A DNA stretch of 64,000 nucleotides. Origin: Paratrimastix pyriformis. Taxonomy: Eukaryota > Preaxostyla > Paratrimastigidae. The position numbers were made by a program, and so were the translations under genes. The notes below the pieces were generated by a model. That model made no database searches. It was not told where the DNA came from and saw nothing but the letters and a program-made list of their open reading frames with translations. The DNA is taken from assembly GCA_027972325.1 (NCBI GenBank), contig JAPMOS010000004.1:124001-188000 (forward strand). Direction: 5' to 3'. Position 1 is the stretch's first letter. Every line of letters starts with the position of its first letter. Of the stretch, positions 32,879 to 42,730 are shown piece by piece.

Positions 32879-32965
32879 GTGCCGGGAAACCCGGCGAAGA
32901 TTGTCCTTCTGCCCCCGAGCTGTACTCGCTGTCCTATCTGAGTCAAGTTCGAAGTGTTTTGACGC

Positions 32966-33689
32966 ATGTCCCGTGCCAAAATGGAGATTATAAGGATTGC
33001 TGTTGTGGGTGCGAGTGGCGTGGGCAAGACCTCCTTCTGTAATTTTCTGACGTCGGCGGATGTCGTCAGGGAACACATCTTCACACAACATCTCGAGACC
33101 TGGCAATTGCGACGCACTGTCGGAGACAAGGAATGCGTGATTAGACTTGTCGACAGTGTTGGCTCAAGTCACGAAACTGATGAACAGATCCGAACAATTC
33201 CCCTCCTCTATCCCCCCGAGGCAGCCCCCCCTGGAAATGTTCCAGGTCTGGAATTATCCACCGTTCGTCCTTTTATTCTGAATGTCTTTTTGCAGATGAA
33301 TCTAAAAACCTTCTGGCCAACGACCAGCTGCGCGCCCAAGCCGATAACGAGTACGCCGTTCAGGGTTTCCTCGTCTTCTTCGATCTGACCAACGACCGCA
33401 CATTTTATGAGGCTGTCCGCCTGGCCAGACTCATCCATGAGAGGGTCCGCACCCATTCCTGTTGTGTGGGAAGAAGACGGGGTCACGTAGACATGGGGGC
33501 GAGTCCGACGGGGCCACATTGATTCTCGGCCCCATCCATTCCACCCACCCCACCCATTCCTTCCCTTCCATCCATCCCTTCCTGCTGATCCATTCTCCTC
33601 CTCCTCCTCCTCCTCCTCCTCCTCCTCCTCCTCTCCTCTCCTCCTCCTCCTCCTCCTCCTCCTCCTCCTCCTCCTCCTCCTCCTCCTCC

Positions 33690-33772
<83 letters not shown>

Positions 33773-34206
33773 CTCTTCCTGCCTCCCTTGCCACACGCCG
33801 CGCCACACTGCACACTAACTCCATCCTTGCGTATCTCGTCTCGGGCTCCCCTCTCTTGGCGAGGCAGACCTCAAGCAGGAGCGCGCGGTGCACCCCGCCC
33901 TGGAGCTGCAGCAGATGCAGCAACTGCAGTGCGACTGCGTCGACACGAGCGTCCGCAACAACGAGAACGTCCACGTGGTCCGCCATTCGCCCGTGCCTCA
34001 CAGGCCTCACGAGCCTCACGAGCCTCTCATGCCTCACAGGCCTCCCATCATGTCTCGGCTGCATGGTCGGACGCTCATCTGCCGATTCTCCCCATCGCCC
34101 CGGCCCCGCCCCTCGACAGGCCATCGACCGGATCGTGAAGGCCATCCGGAAGTGCCAGAGCCCCGAGAAAGAGGACGATCGCTGCTGCGAGTGCACCATC
34201 TTGTAG
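32966..34206 (+). CDS. Ras-like small GTPase with divergent G3/G4 motifs and CAAX box
   Basis: Small G protein. The ATG at 32966 opens MSRAKMEIIRIAVVG. The P-loop GASGVGKTS is canonical. The G3 aspartate and glycine are kept (LVDSVGSS), but the catalytic Gln is replaced by Ser. A GTCTG intron and then GFLVFFDLTNDRTFYEAVRL follow. At the next junction (donor GTCAC near 33480) the frame reads CCVGRRRDLKQERA, so NKxD is RRRD. The G5 equivalent is CVDTSVR, where ETSAK would be expected. The last exon ends KCQSPEKEDDRCCECTIL with a CAAX box CTIL, predicting geranylgeranylation. The intron holds the large CCT array. Loss of the Gln and NK residues suggests altered nucleotide handling. It starts 87 bases from the divergent gene. 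Confidence 0.82.
33597..33780. repeat. (CCT)n microsatellite in the GTPase intron
   Basis: About 180 bases of CCT with scattered CTT interruptions, purely pyrimidine on the sense strand. It sits in the intron between the RRRD-encoding half codon and the DLKQ exon. Such a tract can form H-DNA or act as a very long polypyrimidine tract. Confidence 0.92.
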
Positions 34207-34750
34207 CCCCAACCCACACCCCCCGACCGCATCACCCACCCCTCCAGTTCATCCCTCCCCTCTCCCCCTTCCCCCTCCCCACACCCGATACGGTGTCGCC
34301 CGTCGAGCCGTCCCCGGCCCCTCCCTTCGATGTTCCCCCTTCCCCCCCTCCCCTCCTCCCCATCCCCTCACCTCCTCCTGTTGGCTGATCCTCGTGCTTT
34401 CTCATCGACTCGGCCGCTGGGCGGGGGTTTTGTTCGCGGTGTGTTCCCGTTCATTGTGGTTCCCCTCTTGTGCCCCTCCCCCCCCCCCCCCCCCCCCTCC
34501 CCGTGCCTCTCTGGTGGTTTTGGGCGTCCGGACTGTTGGCGCCTCTTTGCATGGGTCGTGTAGGCACGCGGTGTTGTCCTCGTGGTCTGAGCCACGTCCC
34601 CGCCTGTGGAAAATGGTGCGACCTGGCCTCTCTCACTACTTTGTCTGTTGGTCTTGTTTTTTGAGGCGAGCACAAGATCAGGAATATCGATCAGCAAAAG
34701 ATCAGGACAGGAATATCGACAAGCGACGCGAAGGGGGCGGCCCCGCCCGA
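34207..34750. other. Convergent intergenic region with C run
   Basis: 544 bases between the GTPase stop (+) and the stop of the next minus-strand gene. It is C-rich near 34210-34380, with a 20-base C run at 34478-34497. A short direct repeat (AGATCAGGA...ATATCGA) lies near 34675-34725. No supported gene. Confidence 0.55.
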
Positions 34751-36814
34751 TCATGGCGAACCGGCGGGGAGTGAGGGCAACGAGGGGTTCAGGTTGGGCG
34801 AGAAAGGGCGGGTGGCCGTGGCCGTGGCAGCGGCCCCCTGTGGGGCGGGGGCTGCGTCTTCCTCGTCGACCAGCAGGCGCACCTGGGCCCACACCCGGCC
34901 GCCAGGCACCACCACGGGCTCCTCGGGGGGCCTCTCGGGGGTCACCTCGGGCGGAGGGACGGGAGTTGCGGCGGCGGGCGGAGGGGTGGGCGAGGGCACG
35001 GGCCCCCTGGCGGCGGGGGCAAGAAAAAGACGAGAGTGTGAACCCAGGGACAGAATACGGAGGGGCGCCAGACCCCTTCTTCTTCGACTCTTTGGCAGCG
35101 GCAGCGGCGGCGGCTTCGGCGGCAGCGGCGGCAGCGGCAGCCTCTGCCTCCCTGTTGGCCGTGAGAATGGCTGCGATTCGAGAGGCGAGGTGCCGCTCGG
35201 TGGCGGGGGACCAGTGTAGCGTGTACCCACCCAGGTGGGGTCCACCCGGGGCAGTTCCACTGCCCGTGGGCGATGAGGGCCGTTCGGAGAGGTGCGGGCG
35301 GGGCGTCTCTCGTGTCTATCGGGGGGCGGTGAGCGGCGCCCAGTGAGGAGGGGTCATCATTGGTCCATCATCTTGCCAGACTTTGAGCAGATGACCCAGG
35401 GGGATCGAGGCCTGCCCCAGCAGAGCGAGGGGAAGCCTGGGCGAGGTCTGGGCCAGGAAGGCCGTCATCAAGTCCACGGTCACTTCTGGAACGGCTGGGA
35501 AGGGGGTTGGATGCTGGGTGATGGAGCGGGTCCCGTGGAGGAGCAGACCCAATTCGGCCACTGCTGCGGATGGTTTGCCCTTCTTCGAGGCCGGGCCTGC
35601 GCGGCCAAGAAAACCCCGGGTTGTGTTGGCAACGGACCAGGCTGCTCCAGATCCGACAGACCGGGTGACGCAGCAGGGGCTTGGAGGGACTGCGGGGCCG
35701 GCGGGGGGGTGAGGTTGACACGAGTCGTCTGGGCCATCCACAGGCGGCACGTGCAACGGGCCCCGTCGGCGCTGCCCCCCCGGAAAAGCACCGGGGCGAG
35801 GGCCACAGGGAGCTGAACAGTCGCCTCGACGGGAAGCCGCAGCCGCTCGCAGGGTGGCAGCGGCTCCAGGGGCGGGGAAGCTGTGCCCGATGATGAGCGG
35901 AAAACCCTCGAAGGGGGGACCAGAGAGCCACAGACGGGCAGCCGGAGCGGAGGACGCTGCGGCGGGCTTGGCAAGCTGCGAAGGCTTCTGGGCCGGCGGC
36001 CCGCCCTTCGCGTTTGCGGGAGGAGGGGCTACAAAGGGGGCGGGCATAATGGATGGGACGGCCGTGCCGGCAGCGACTTCCTCCGGGGTTGGCTGCTCGC
36101 ATTCCCAGGGCTACGGGTGGGCGGGCGGGCGGGGGCCGCCGAGGATGAAGTCGGCGGGAAAAGACCCGACAGACCGTGACGGCCACAAGGAATTCCTGTT
36201 GGCACAACTGCCCAAGGGTGGTAGAGACCGCAGGGAGCTCGGGCGAGAGGGGAGCACCACGGGAAGCTAGAAGAACCGGCCGGAAGGTGGGCCATCATGG
36301 GGAGGGGGGGACAGCTGCCCGACAGACCACCACCAGGCGCCGCAGACGCTGATGGGCTCCTCAAAGGAGATGCCGCGTCAAGAGGAGGGGCGTTGGGGGC
36401 CGAGACGGCGGGCCGGATGCAATACGGGAGGTGGACCGTGAGCAGCACATACGGCACCACCGACGGAGCCTCGGGGGTTTGCTCGGGCCGAGGGCCGGAC
36501 CTAGCTCGGGGAGGTCACAAATCGAGGGGGGGGATCGGGCGGACAGACGGTTTCGAGGTCTTGCCGGGCGATGGGGGAGGAGGTGATGGGGCCGGGGGAG
36601 CCTGGATCGGGAGATCGGAGTGGCCCGCGAAGTGCTCGGGAAGAGGCAGCCGCAGAATTGCAATCGACCGAAACTGGACCCGCACGTACGCTACGCCGAA
36701 GATCGATCGTTCGCAGGGGGCGGGGAAGCGGGTACACAGACCAAGAGAAGAAACCACCCCCAAGGGCCGGTAGGGACCAACAGCCTGAACTTGAACGGGT
36801 TCGTCGAGATCCAT
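34751..36814 (-). CDS. Pro/Ala-rich protein of unknown function
   Basis: Not recognised. The ATG at 36814 opens MDLDEPVQVQAVGPYRPL. Exon 1 includes FGVAYVRVQFRSIAILRLPL, then a Pro-rich stretch. A GTCTG donor leads to VVPYVLLTVHLPYCIRPAVS, and later exons give [37 protein letters not shown] and TLHWSPATERHLASRIAAIL, followed by an Ala/Glu helix of about 25 residues and KESKKKGSG. The last exon contains GGRVWAQVRLLVDEED and ends at 34751. The alternating short beta-like segments could be a C2 or similar sandwich, but I could not confirm one. Exon choices between 36250 and 35400 are uncertain because several frames stay open. It starts 69 bases downstream of the LRR gene stop. Confidence 0.5.
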
Positions 36815-36882
36815 GAGGCGAGTCCCTACAACCACGACCACAACCACAACCACAACCAGAGAGAGAGAGAAAGAGAGAGGAT

Positions 36883-37874
36883 TTAGTGTAAGTGCGGACG
36901 TGATGCAAGGGAAGTGGCGGAGGATGGATGGGATGGGATGGGATGGGATGGGATGGATGGGAGGGGAGGTGGGCTCAGACGGGATTGACGCATCGGTGAG
37001 ATGGTGGCGGCCTCGGCTGCGACACGACTTTCGACCGCGTCCCGTTCCTCCTCCTCGATGACGCGTTCGTCGAGGCTCGCGAGCCGAGGGAGCATCCACA
37101 CGCAGGCGCGCCTATACTGCGGCACCTCGGCAAGGGGGTTCCCCTGGGGGAAGGAGGCGGGGCGGGACGATGAAGAAGAGGCGGCAGCAAGCAGACCTCG
37201 AGTAGAAGGTATCGCAGATTGGGGAAAGCAGGGCCTAGTGCAAGAGCTACGCCCGGGAGGTCGGTGAGCTTGTTGCTGCTGAGGTCAAGCGAGACGATCT
37301 GCCAAGGCGTCGTCAGTGAGCAGCAGCAGGCGTGGGAGACGACAGACTGAGGGACATTCCACGAGAGCATGCGGAATGCTCGAAATTTGGTTGTGGGCAA
37401 GCCCGAGATGGATCAGCCGTGGGGGAAACGTCGTCGGAAACGAGGCCAAACTTAAAACAAAACAATGGCAGCATGAATCGGCAAAAAGGGGCCAAATCCG
37501 GACAAGTTCCCATGGAGAATGAGAGATTTTAATGTCTGCGGTAGTGCTTGCGCATCCAGTTGTGCGATTTCATTTCCCGTCAGGATCAGCTCCTCCAAAG
37601 CTGGGAATAAAGGGGCGAAACCGGGCGGGATTTCATTGATCAATCGGTTATAAAAACGTAAAATACGAATCGAATTTCTAAATTCCTCCTCGCTGATGGG
37701 CCGTTGTGTGGCCCGCTCGAAGAGTTTTCGTGCAACCTTTGGATCCCACCATTCCTTGACACTTTCTTCGAGTGCGAAGGCCTGCCTTTTTTCGAGAAGC
37801 TTGCCAAATTTCAAGGGAAGCTCATCGACAAGGCGCCAGAAGCACTCGACAGCGTTCACTGCTCGTTTAACCAT
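36883..37874 (-). CDS. Leucine-rich repeat protein (SDS22-like LRRs with LRR cap)
   Basis: Probable protein-binding scaffold. From the ATG at 37874 the helical N-terminus reads VNAVECFWRLVDELPLKFGK, then WWDPKVARKLFERATQRPIS. LRRs begin at LRFYNRLINEIPPGF and LEELILTGNEIAQLDAQALP, then LKSLILHGNL. A GTCCG donor joins PPRLIHLGLAHNQISSIPHA, and a GTCTG donor joins ECPS to IVSLDLSSNKLTDLPG. The last exon contains PLAEVPQYRRACVWMLPRL and SLDERVIEEEERDAV, the typical SDS22-type LRR cap. This resembles small ciliary LRRC proteins, but such folds are common. The stop is taken at 36883. It starts 64 bases from the divergent gene at 37939. Confidence 0.78.
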
Positions 37875-37938
37875 CTGCCTGCCGGTAAAACTACACCCGG
37901 GGAGCTTGAAATTCTCTCGGATTTGAACGTTAAACCGG

Positions 37939-38366
37939 ATGATGAGGAAACCAGCTGCACCAGCCAAGCCTTCTTTGCAAAGCAGGCCGGCCAAGCCAGC
38001 CGTCGTTGCACCACACAGAACTTCCGCAACAAAACCGGCCGTCGGCTCTGCCGTGTCCAAGCCCGTGGCAGCTAAGCCTGCGGCTAAAGTGGCTACCCCG
38101 GCGGCGCGACCAAAACCGCAGCCACGGGCTGTGCATCCTGCAGGACACCAAAGCGAAGATCCAGAATCCCCACCAGTGGTTCGGACACAAAGGATGGAAG
38201 AAATTGAAGGCATTCAGAAACAGCTTGAATGTCTGTGGCTTTCCCCTCGTGTCCCCTGATCCATTTTAATGCGAGCAGCAAGGCCACAAACCTTGAATGA
38301 ACTTGATGAAGTTCTGAGCAAACTCGACGGGATGATGACAGATATATCACAGACGCCGACCGAATG
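37939..38366 (+). CDS. Small Lys/Pro/Ala-rich protein with short C-terminal helix
   Basis: About 125 residues, family not recognised. The ATG at 37939 opens MMRKPAAPAKPSLQSRPAKP. The basic, Pro/Ala-rich N-terminal 80 residues are probably disordered. One intron (donor GTCTG after KQLE, acceptor GAGCAG) joins MEEIEGIQKQLE to SRPQTLNELDEVLSKLDGMM, giving an amphipathic helical tail. The stop is at 38364-38366, and the gene converges on cytidylate kinase. The basic tail resembles microtubule or nucleic-acid binding linkers, but no function can be given. Confidence 0.6.
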
Positions 38367-38535
38367 ATGCGCCCTCTTCTTATTCTTATTTTTCCCCTCT
38401 GTTTTCTTCTTCTCCATTCCCCAACACAGAATAACACCAACAAGGATTTGCTTGTAGGCAAGAGAAAGACAAAAAATCCTCCCTTGGCAAAAAAAAAGGC
38501 TAATCGTCCCTTCGGCCCCCAACAACTCGTTAAAT

Positions 38536-39399
38536 TAATGCGCGGGGAAAAGGCCAACGGGAGCGCGCTGGTGGACAAGCTCGACAAGGTGGTTCAGGCT
38601 TTCAGCCTCAGTTTGGCCATCGGTCGACACCTACCAACCGCAATTCAAGATGATGACAAAGACAAGATGTGGATGGCACCGACCTCAATCGCATCTTCGG
38701 CCTTGCGCAGAGGGCCAACGGCGCGGGACATGTCGGCCTCGTCGCGGCGGATGACGTCTTGCAGGATTGCTAAGAGGCGCACCAGAAAGGTCAGATAATT
38801 TGTTCCGAGCGCACCGTGCACCCAAGGGCAGACCAGGAAGGCCCTCGGCGGGGACGGGGAGACCCTGCTGGATCATTTGGGCGAGGCGACGCTCGGCTCG
38901 GAGCTGAGGCGAGGCGACAATATAGAACTTCCAGAGTGCATCAGGGAAGCACACGGTCCCCTGATCGCGCCCCTCGGTCACAAATTGGCCGGTGCTGGCG
39001 ATCTTGCGTTGCAAAGTCACGAGGATCTCACGGATCTCGGGCTTATTCGCAACCTACCCGTCGGGTCAGCCACAACGTTGAAAGGCGGCCGGAAAAGACC
39101 TTGGAGATAGAGTTGGTGACCTCGCGGGTGCGAATCTCGCGAGAGCGATCGACACCGTCAATCAGAACGCGCTGACCACCGTCGCTGAAAGTGATGGTGA
39201 TGGAGGAGGCCACTCCTTTCACCGCCTCGGTGTCGTCCAAATTCACGCCCCGATGCATGCACTCAAAAGTGACGGCACGGTATGTTGCGCCCGTGTCGAG
39301 AAACTGGAAATTCAGGGCGTCAGCGAGCTTCTTGGCAAGAGTGCTCTTGCCAGAGCCAGCGGGACCATCGAGCGTAACAACAAGAGTCTTGGAAGTCAT
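38536..39399 (-). CDS. cmk: Cytidylate (CMP/dCMP) kinase, bacterial-type Cmk
   Basis: Phosphorylates CMP and dCMP. The ATG at 39399 opens MTSKTLVVTLDGPAGSGKST with an intact P-loop. FLDTGATYRAVTFECMHRGV follows, the typical Cmk CMP-binding sequence. A junction at SK joins VANKPEIREILVTLQRKIAS and TGQFVTEGRDQGTVCFPDA (the RD-GT substrate motif). LRAERRLAQMI and the LID-region RRDEADMSR come next across a GTCTG intron, and a GTCGG donor leads to the last exon ending LVELVHQRAPVGLFPAH. Length is near 230 residues. This is the long bacterial-type Cmk rather than the eukaryotic UMP/CMP kinase, so bacterial or organellar ancestry is likely. Three introns show it is resident in the nuclear genome. 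Confidence 0.9.
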
Positions 39400-39506
39400 A
39401 TTCCCGGATGTTCTGTGAAGGACGGATGTGCAAACACGAGTGAACGCAACGGCAACAAACCCCCAGCACGAACCTTCAAAACCTCGGTCCCATCCACTGA
39501 GTCCGG

Positions 39507-40346
39507 ATGCAAAAATCACCTGTCGTCAACACGTGGCTTGCTATCAAAAAAGTCATCCAGGACTTGACCTCCTGGAGTGTCTATTTGTATGTTCCTAATT
39601 TGATCGGATATTCTCGTGTGATTCTCAGTCTTCTGAGTTTCATCTTCTACCAATCTCCATACATCTTTCTGCCATGCTATGCCATCTCTTTTGTTCTGGA
39701 CGCGGTTGATGGAACAGCCGCCCGTGCATTCGATCAATGTCCGCACAAAAGATCTATTTCATCTTCAATAATCCATCCATTCAGGCTCCCAGTTTGGCGC
39801 CATCCTGGACATGTTCACCGACCGGTTTGTTTTTCCGGTTTCGTTTCAGCTCACCGAATCCATGGTTTAGGGGTTCTGTTGCGTGCCTCTACGCCATTCT
39901 CTGCATTTTCTACCCGAAATATGCTGCGATTTTCCTCATTGGCGGCTTCCTTGACATTACGTCGCACTATGTGCACATGTACAAGGCCTCCATGTACGGT
40001 GAGAAGAACCATAAGAAGCTTCCCCCGGGCACCTTTTGGTTCCTGCGTCTCTACTACGAGAAGCGGAAGTTCATGGGGGCATGCTGCATCGGGAACGAGT
40101 CCTTCCTGCTTGGCCTCTACATGATGCACTTCCACAATGGTCGGGATTTTCCCCACACTGACTCACGGTGGTTTGTCTCGGTCGGGTCGTCCTGTAGGCT
40201 CTTGCCCCGTGTGTCAGGGCCTCATGGCGATTCTGGGCTTCCTGTGGCTCTGCAAGGCCTTTGCCCACATCTGCCAGATGTGCTCGGGGATGTGGTGGAT
40301 GGCCGAGTTCGATCGGCAGGCCCGCCGCAGCCAGCAGGCCAAGTAA
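39507..40346 (+). CDS. PIS: Phosphatidylinositol synthase (CDP-diacylglycerol-inositol 3-phosphatidyltransferase)
   Basis: Transfers a phosphatidyl group from CDP-diacylglycerol to inositol in the ER membrane. The ATG at 39507 opens MQKSPVVNTWLAIKK. YVPNLIGYSRVILSLLSFIF is the usual first helix of eukaryotic PI synthases. The CDP-alcohol phosphotransferase motif spans an intron: DAVDGTAARAFDQC, then SQFGAILDMFTDR, matching D-x2-DG-x2-AR-x8-G-x3-D-x3-D. Later exons give FLIGGFLDITSHYVHMYKAS and NHKKLPPGTFWFLRLYYE, then CQGLMAILGFLWLCKAF and a basic end at 40346. About three introns are visible. Its product is the precursor of the phosphoinositides used by the PTEN-like protein at 49320. It shares a 107-base divergent start region with cytidylate kinase. 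Confidence 0.9.
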
Positions 40347-40566
40347 AGCCAGTTTCTGGCGTATGTTAAGTCGCCCAGCAGGACTCTCTTCATCTCTCCT
40401 GTGCCGATTATTCTTGGTGGGCTCCCGTGGTCAGGCGACCGAAAGACGGAGGGAGGGAGGGAGGGAGGGAGGAGGAGGGAGGAGGAGGGAGGAGGAGGGG
40501 GGAGGGGGGGAGGGGGGGGGGACAAAAGCAGAAGAATAGTTCGGTGCGCTCAAACATGCCAAGGGC

Positions 40567-41498
40567 TCACGGCGAGGGGTGGTCGCCCTCAGAAACGGGG
40601 GGCGGAGGGGGAGGCAGGGTGTTGACGGCGAAGAAGCGCCTGTAGGTCGTGTCCATGCCGCTCTGGCTCACAGCGGGGGTGGAATTGTCCAGGCGCCCCG
40701 TTGGGTGCGAGTGGCTATGCGTCAGGGGAACCTCGACACCCCGCCCTTGGCCCGCCGAGCTCTCGTGGAGCGCTGAGTATGTGGTGGTGAACAGGTTGAC
40801 CGAGGGCGAAGGCGGAGCGGTCGCCTCGCGAGCTGCTGTCCCAGAGGACGATAAGGTGGCATCCGGCGGCGACGGAGCCCGCGCGGGCAACTCGATGGGG
40901 GCCGTCGTTTGGTTTTTCCGCAGGTGCTGCGAGGAGCACATCCGGGTCGCCGATGGCGGGGAAACGAACGAGCGGGTGGCAGCAAGCGTCCTATCAGCCG
41001 GATGGAAAGACGCAAAAATGAGGAAGGGGATCGTGGGCCAGCAACCCGCAGACACTTTGGGGTCGCGGAAGGTCTCGTGGCTGTGCGAGGATGTGTACGT
41101 ATTCAAGACGATCTCCGGGTCAGCGGTCACCATGGACGGGGGCTGTCGCAGTGTCCGGACGGCAGTGCTGCGAAGATCACTCTGGTCGGCCATGAGAAGC
41201 TTGACCTCCGGGGTGACTTTGTGGGCGGGATGATCGTACACGGCCCGGTTCGTGGTCAGGCGAGGGCCTGCAGAGGGAATGGCTCTGGCGGCACAGCGGA
41301 GATGGGTCGAATCAGACCAACGGTGGTTTTTCCGGGCGTAAGTTGTGGGGGAGCAGGACCGCTCTCAACGGGAGGGGGCGGAAGAAACGTAATTTTATCG
41401 GAGGGTGGGGCCCGTCTATGAGGGGACACGATGTCCCGATGAAACACCGAAGAAAGGGATTTCGGCGAGTGGAAATCGTTGTTTGTTGTTCTCCACAT
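40567..41498 (-). CDS. Putative axonemal / microtubule-associated protein
   Basis: No catalytic domain. The ATG at 41498 opens MWRTTNNDFHSPKSLSSVF. A 55-base-scale intron (donor GTCTG, acceptor CTGCAG near 41270) joins GKTTVG to PRLTTNRAVYDHPAHKVT. Short TT-x-Y/F/N motifs recur: TTNNDFH, LTTNRAVYDHP, LNTYTSSHSHETF and, at the end, DTTYRRFFAVN. Scattered motifs of this kind are common in ciliary microtubule inner or surface proteins (SAXO-like), which is the basis for the tentative call. The middle (40720-41010) is Ser/Pro/Thr-rich, and a further intron may lie there. The C-terminus is Pro-rich and ends at 40567. It could instead be an unrelated disordered protein. Confidence 0.5.
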
Positions 41499-41853
41499 AT
41501 CCGGAAGACCTGAGAATCGAAATGGGCGCCTTGGGCTGATGTTATGGCCAGACCCTCTCGCTCTCGGCCACGGGTTTTCCAATACGGCTCCGATTGTGGA
41601 AGCTCACGGTGAACCACTACCACTGGGGTTTCACCAGCTTCGACGATTTTAAGACCACGCCCAGAGGAAGTCTCGCTCCGGAGCGGAACGCTCATAACGG
41701 CTGGATTGCGCCTCTCACCCAAAGGTTCTTTTTGCACACAGGAAAAAAACCAAACTGGTAAAAGGCCCGAGGCGAAGAACCCCATTGATCTCGTGCGGCC
41801 TCGTCTGTCACTTATTAGAATCCAGATTGCCGCCAGTATGAGCCTATCAATAG
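41499..41853. other. Gap between two minus-strand genes; possible extra 3' exon
   Basis: A minus-strand frame across 41860-41540 remains open and has a hydrophobic stretch (SMGFFASGLLPVWFFSCVQ) followed by a charged tail. It joins in frame to the upstream Cys-rich gene if an intron runs from the GTCAG at about 42030 to the CAG near 41800. This would give that protein a membrane anchor and a cytosolic tail, but it is not proven. Confidence 0.35.
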
Positions 41854-42630
41854 TTATATACATCGCTGACATCCACGCAAGCCGCACAGACCAACAGGAA
41901 GTGTCCGAGCGTTGGAGAAGCTGGTGCGTGCGCTGTAAGACAGTCGTTGCAGTTGAGTGGTCCCGAGACCGTAGGTCGCCCTGAGCAGCAACCCGATGAG
42001 AAGAAAATGTGTGGGGAAGTCTGAGCCTGACCTGGGGGTGTAGAGGAGACCGTACGCTGGTCCGACATTTTTCGGCTCAAAAGAGGTGAGAGTTTGGTAC
42101 TGGTTGAGGGTGGGCGTATAACGAAGAGGGTAATAGTAGCCGCCAGCATAGGCGAGCGATCGTGGAAGCCCAGAGAGTGGCCCGGGGACCCAGTCGCGTC
42201 CCGAATATCCGATTGCGGCAACGAGGGTATCAAACTGCTCGTTGGAAGGAGGCTGATCATCTCGAACGGGTTCTTGCTTCTCCATGGGAGCAACACATTC
42301 GTCATATGTGGCCAAGGAATCAAGAACGTTTCTCGTAGTACATTCTTCGATGCAGGTCCGATCAATCCCAGAAGGGGTCAAACATTTTTTGCGGCACTCG
42401 CGGTAGATCGGCCGCAAGGAAAGATAGAGCGACTCCTTGCAATCTTCTTCGCTGCCAGGCTCGGGGGACATCATGACGTTTGCGCAGAAATCACAGGAAG
42501 AGAGGACATTGGCAAAACAGATGGGATTTCCGCCACAAGCAATGTCTGTCTCCTCAAGCGCTCGCAAAAGATTATCAAGCGTACAGAGCGCACCACCAAA
42601 TAAAAAGACGAACAACCAGGCGGAGCGCAT
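41854..42630 (-). CDS. Secreted or type I membrane Cys-rich protein
   Basis: Family not recognised. The ATG at 42630 opens MRSAWLFVFLFGGALC, a clear signal peptide with cleavage predicted near residues 16-18. The ectodomain has about twelve cysteines, including CGGNPICFANVLSSCDFCAN, CRKKCLTPSGIDRTC and ECTTRNVLDSLATYDEC, and should be disulfide bonded. It is followed by a Tyr-rich segment (YAGGYYYPLRYTPTLNQYQ) up to LLYTP. The frame runs on to a stop at 41854, but a GTCAG site after LLYTP could splice to a hydrophobic segment and tail further downstream. The start is 100 bases from the divergent coiled-coil gene. Confidence 0.65.
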   Translation of the reverse strand: MRSAWLFVFLFGGALCTLDNLLRALEETDIACGGNPICFANVLSSCDFCANVMMSPEPGSEEDCKESLYLSLRPIYRECRKKCLTPSGIDRTCIEECTTRNVLDSLATYDECVAPMEKQEPVRDDQPPSNEQFDTLVAAIGYSGRDWVPGPLSGLPRSLAYAGGYYYPLRYTPTLNQYQTLTSFEPKNVGPAYGLLYTPRSGSDFPTHFLLIGLLLRATYGLGTTQLQRLSYSARTSFSNARTLPVGLCGLRGCQRCI

Positions 42631-42730
42631 TCGATGTGAGAAATGGTAGTTTTACAGTCCGACATGACGACGAGAACGCAGAGTTGGAGTCGCTTGCAGG
42701 AACCGGGTGGTCTCCCTGTCTGTGTGCCAA

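Noticed and set aside
33208-33818. Glu-, Arg- and Gly-rich minus-strand proteins and a Ser/Pro-rich plus-strand protein
   Set aside because: All are translations of the CCT array inside the GTPase intron.
42665-42730. Start of the coiled-coil gene at ATG 42665
   Set aside because: That frame ends in a stop shortly after 42731 and would need an intron without a clear acceptor. ATG 42731 is in frame with the coiled coil.
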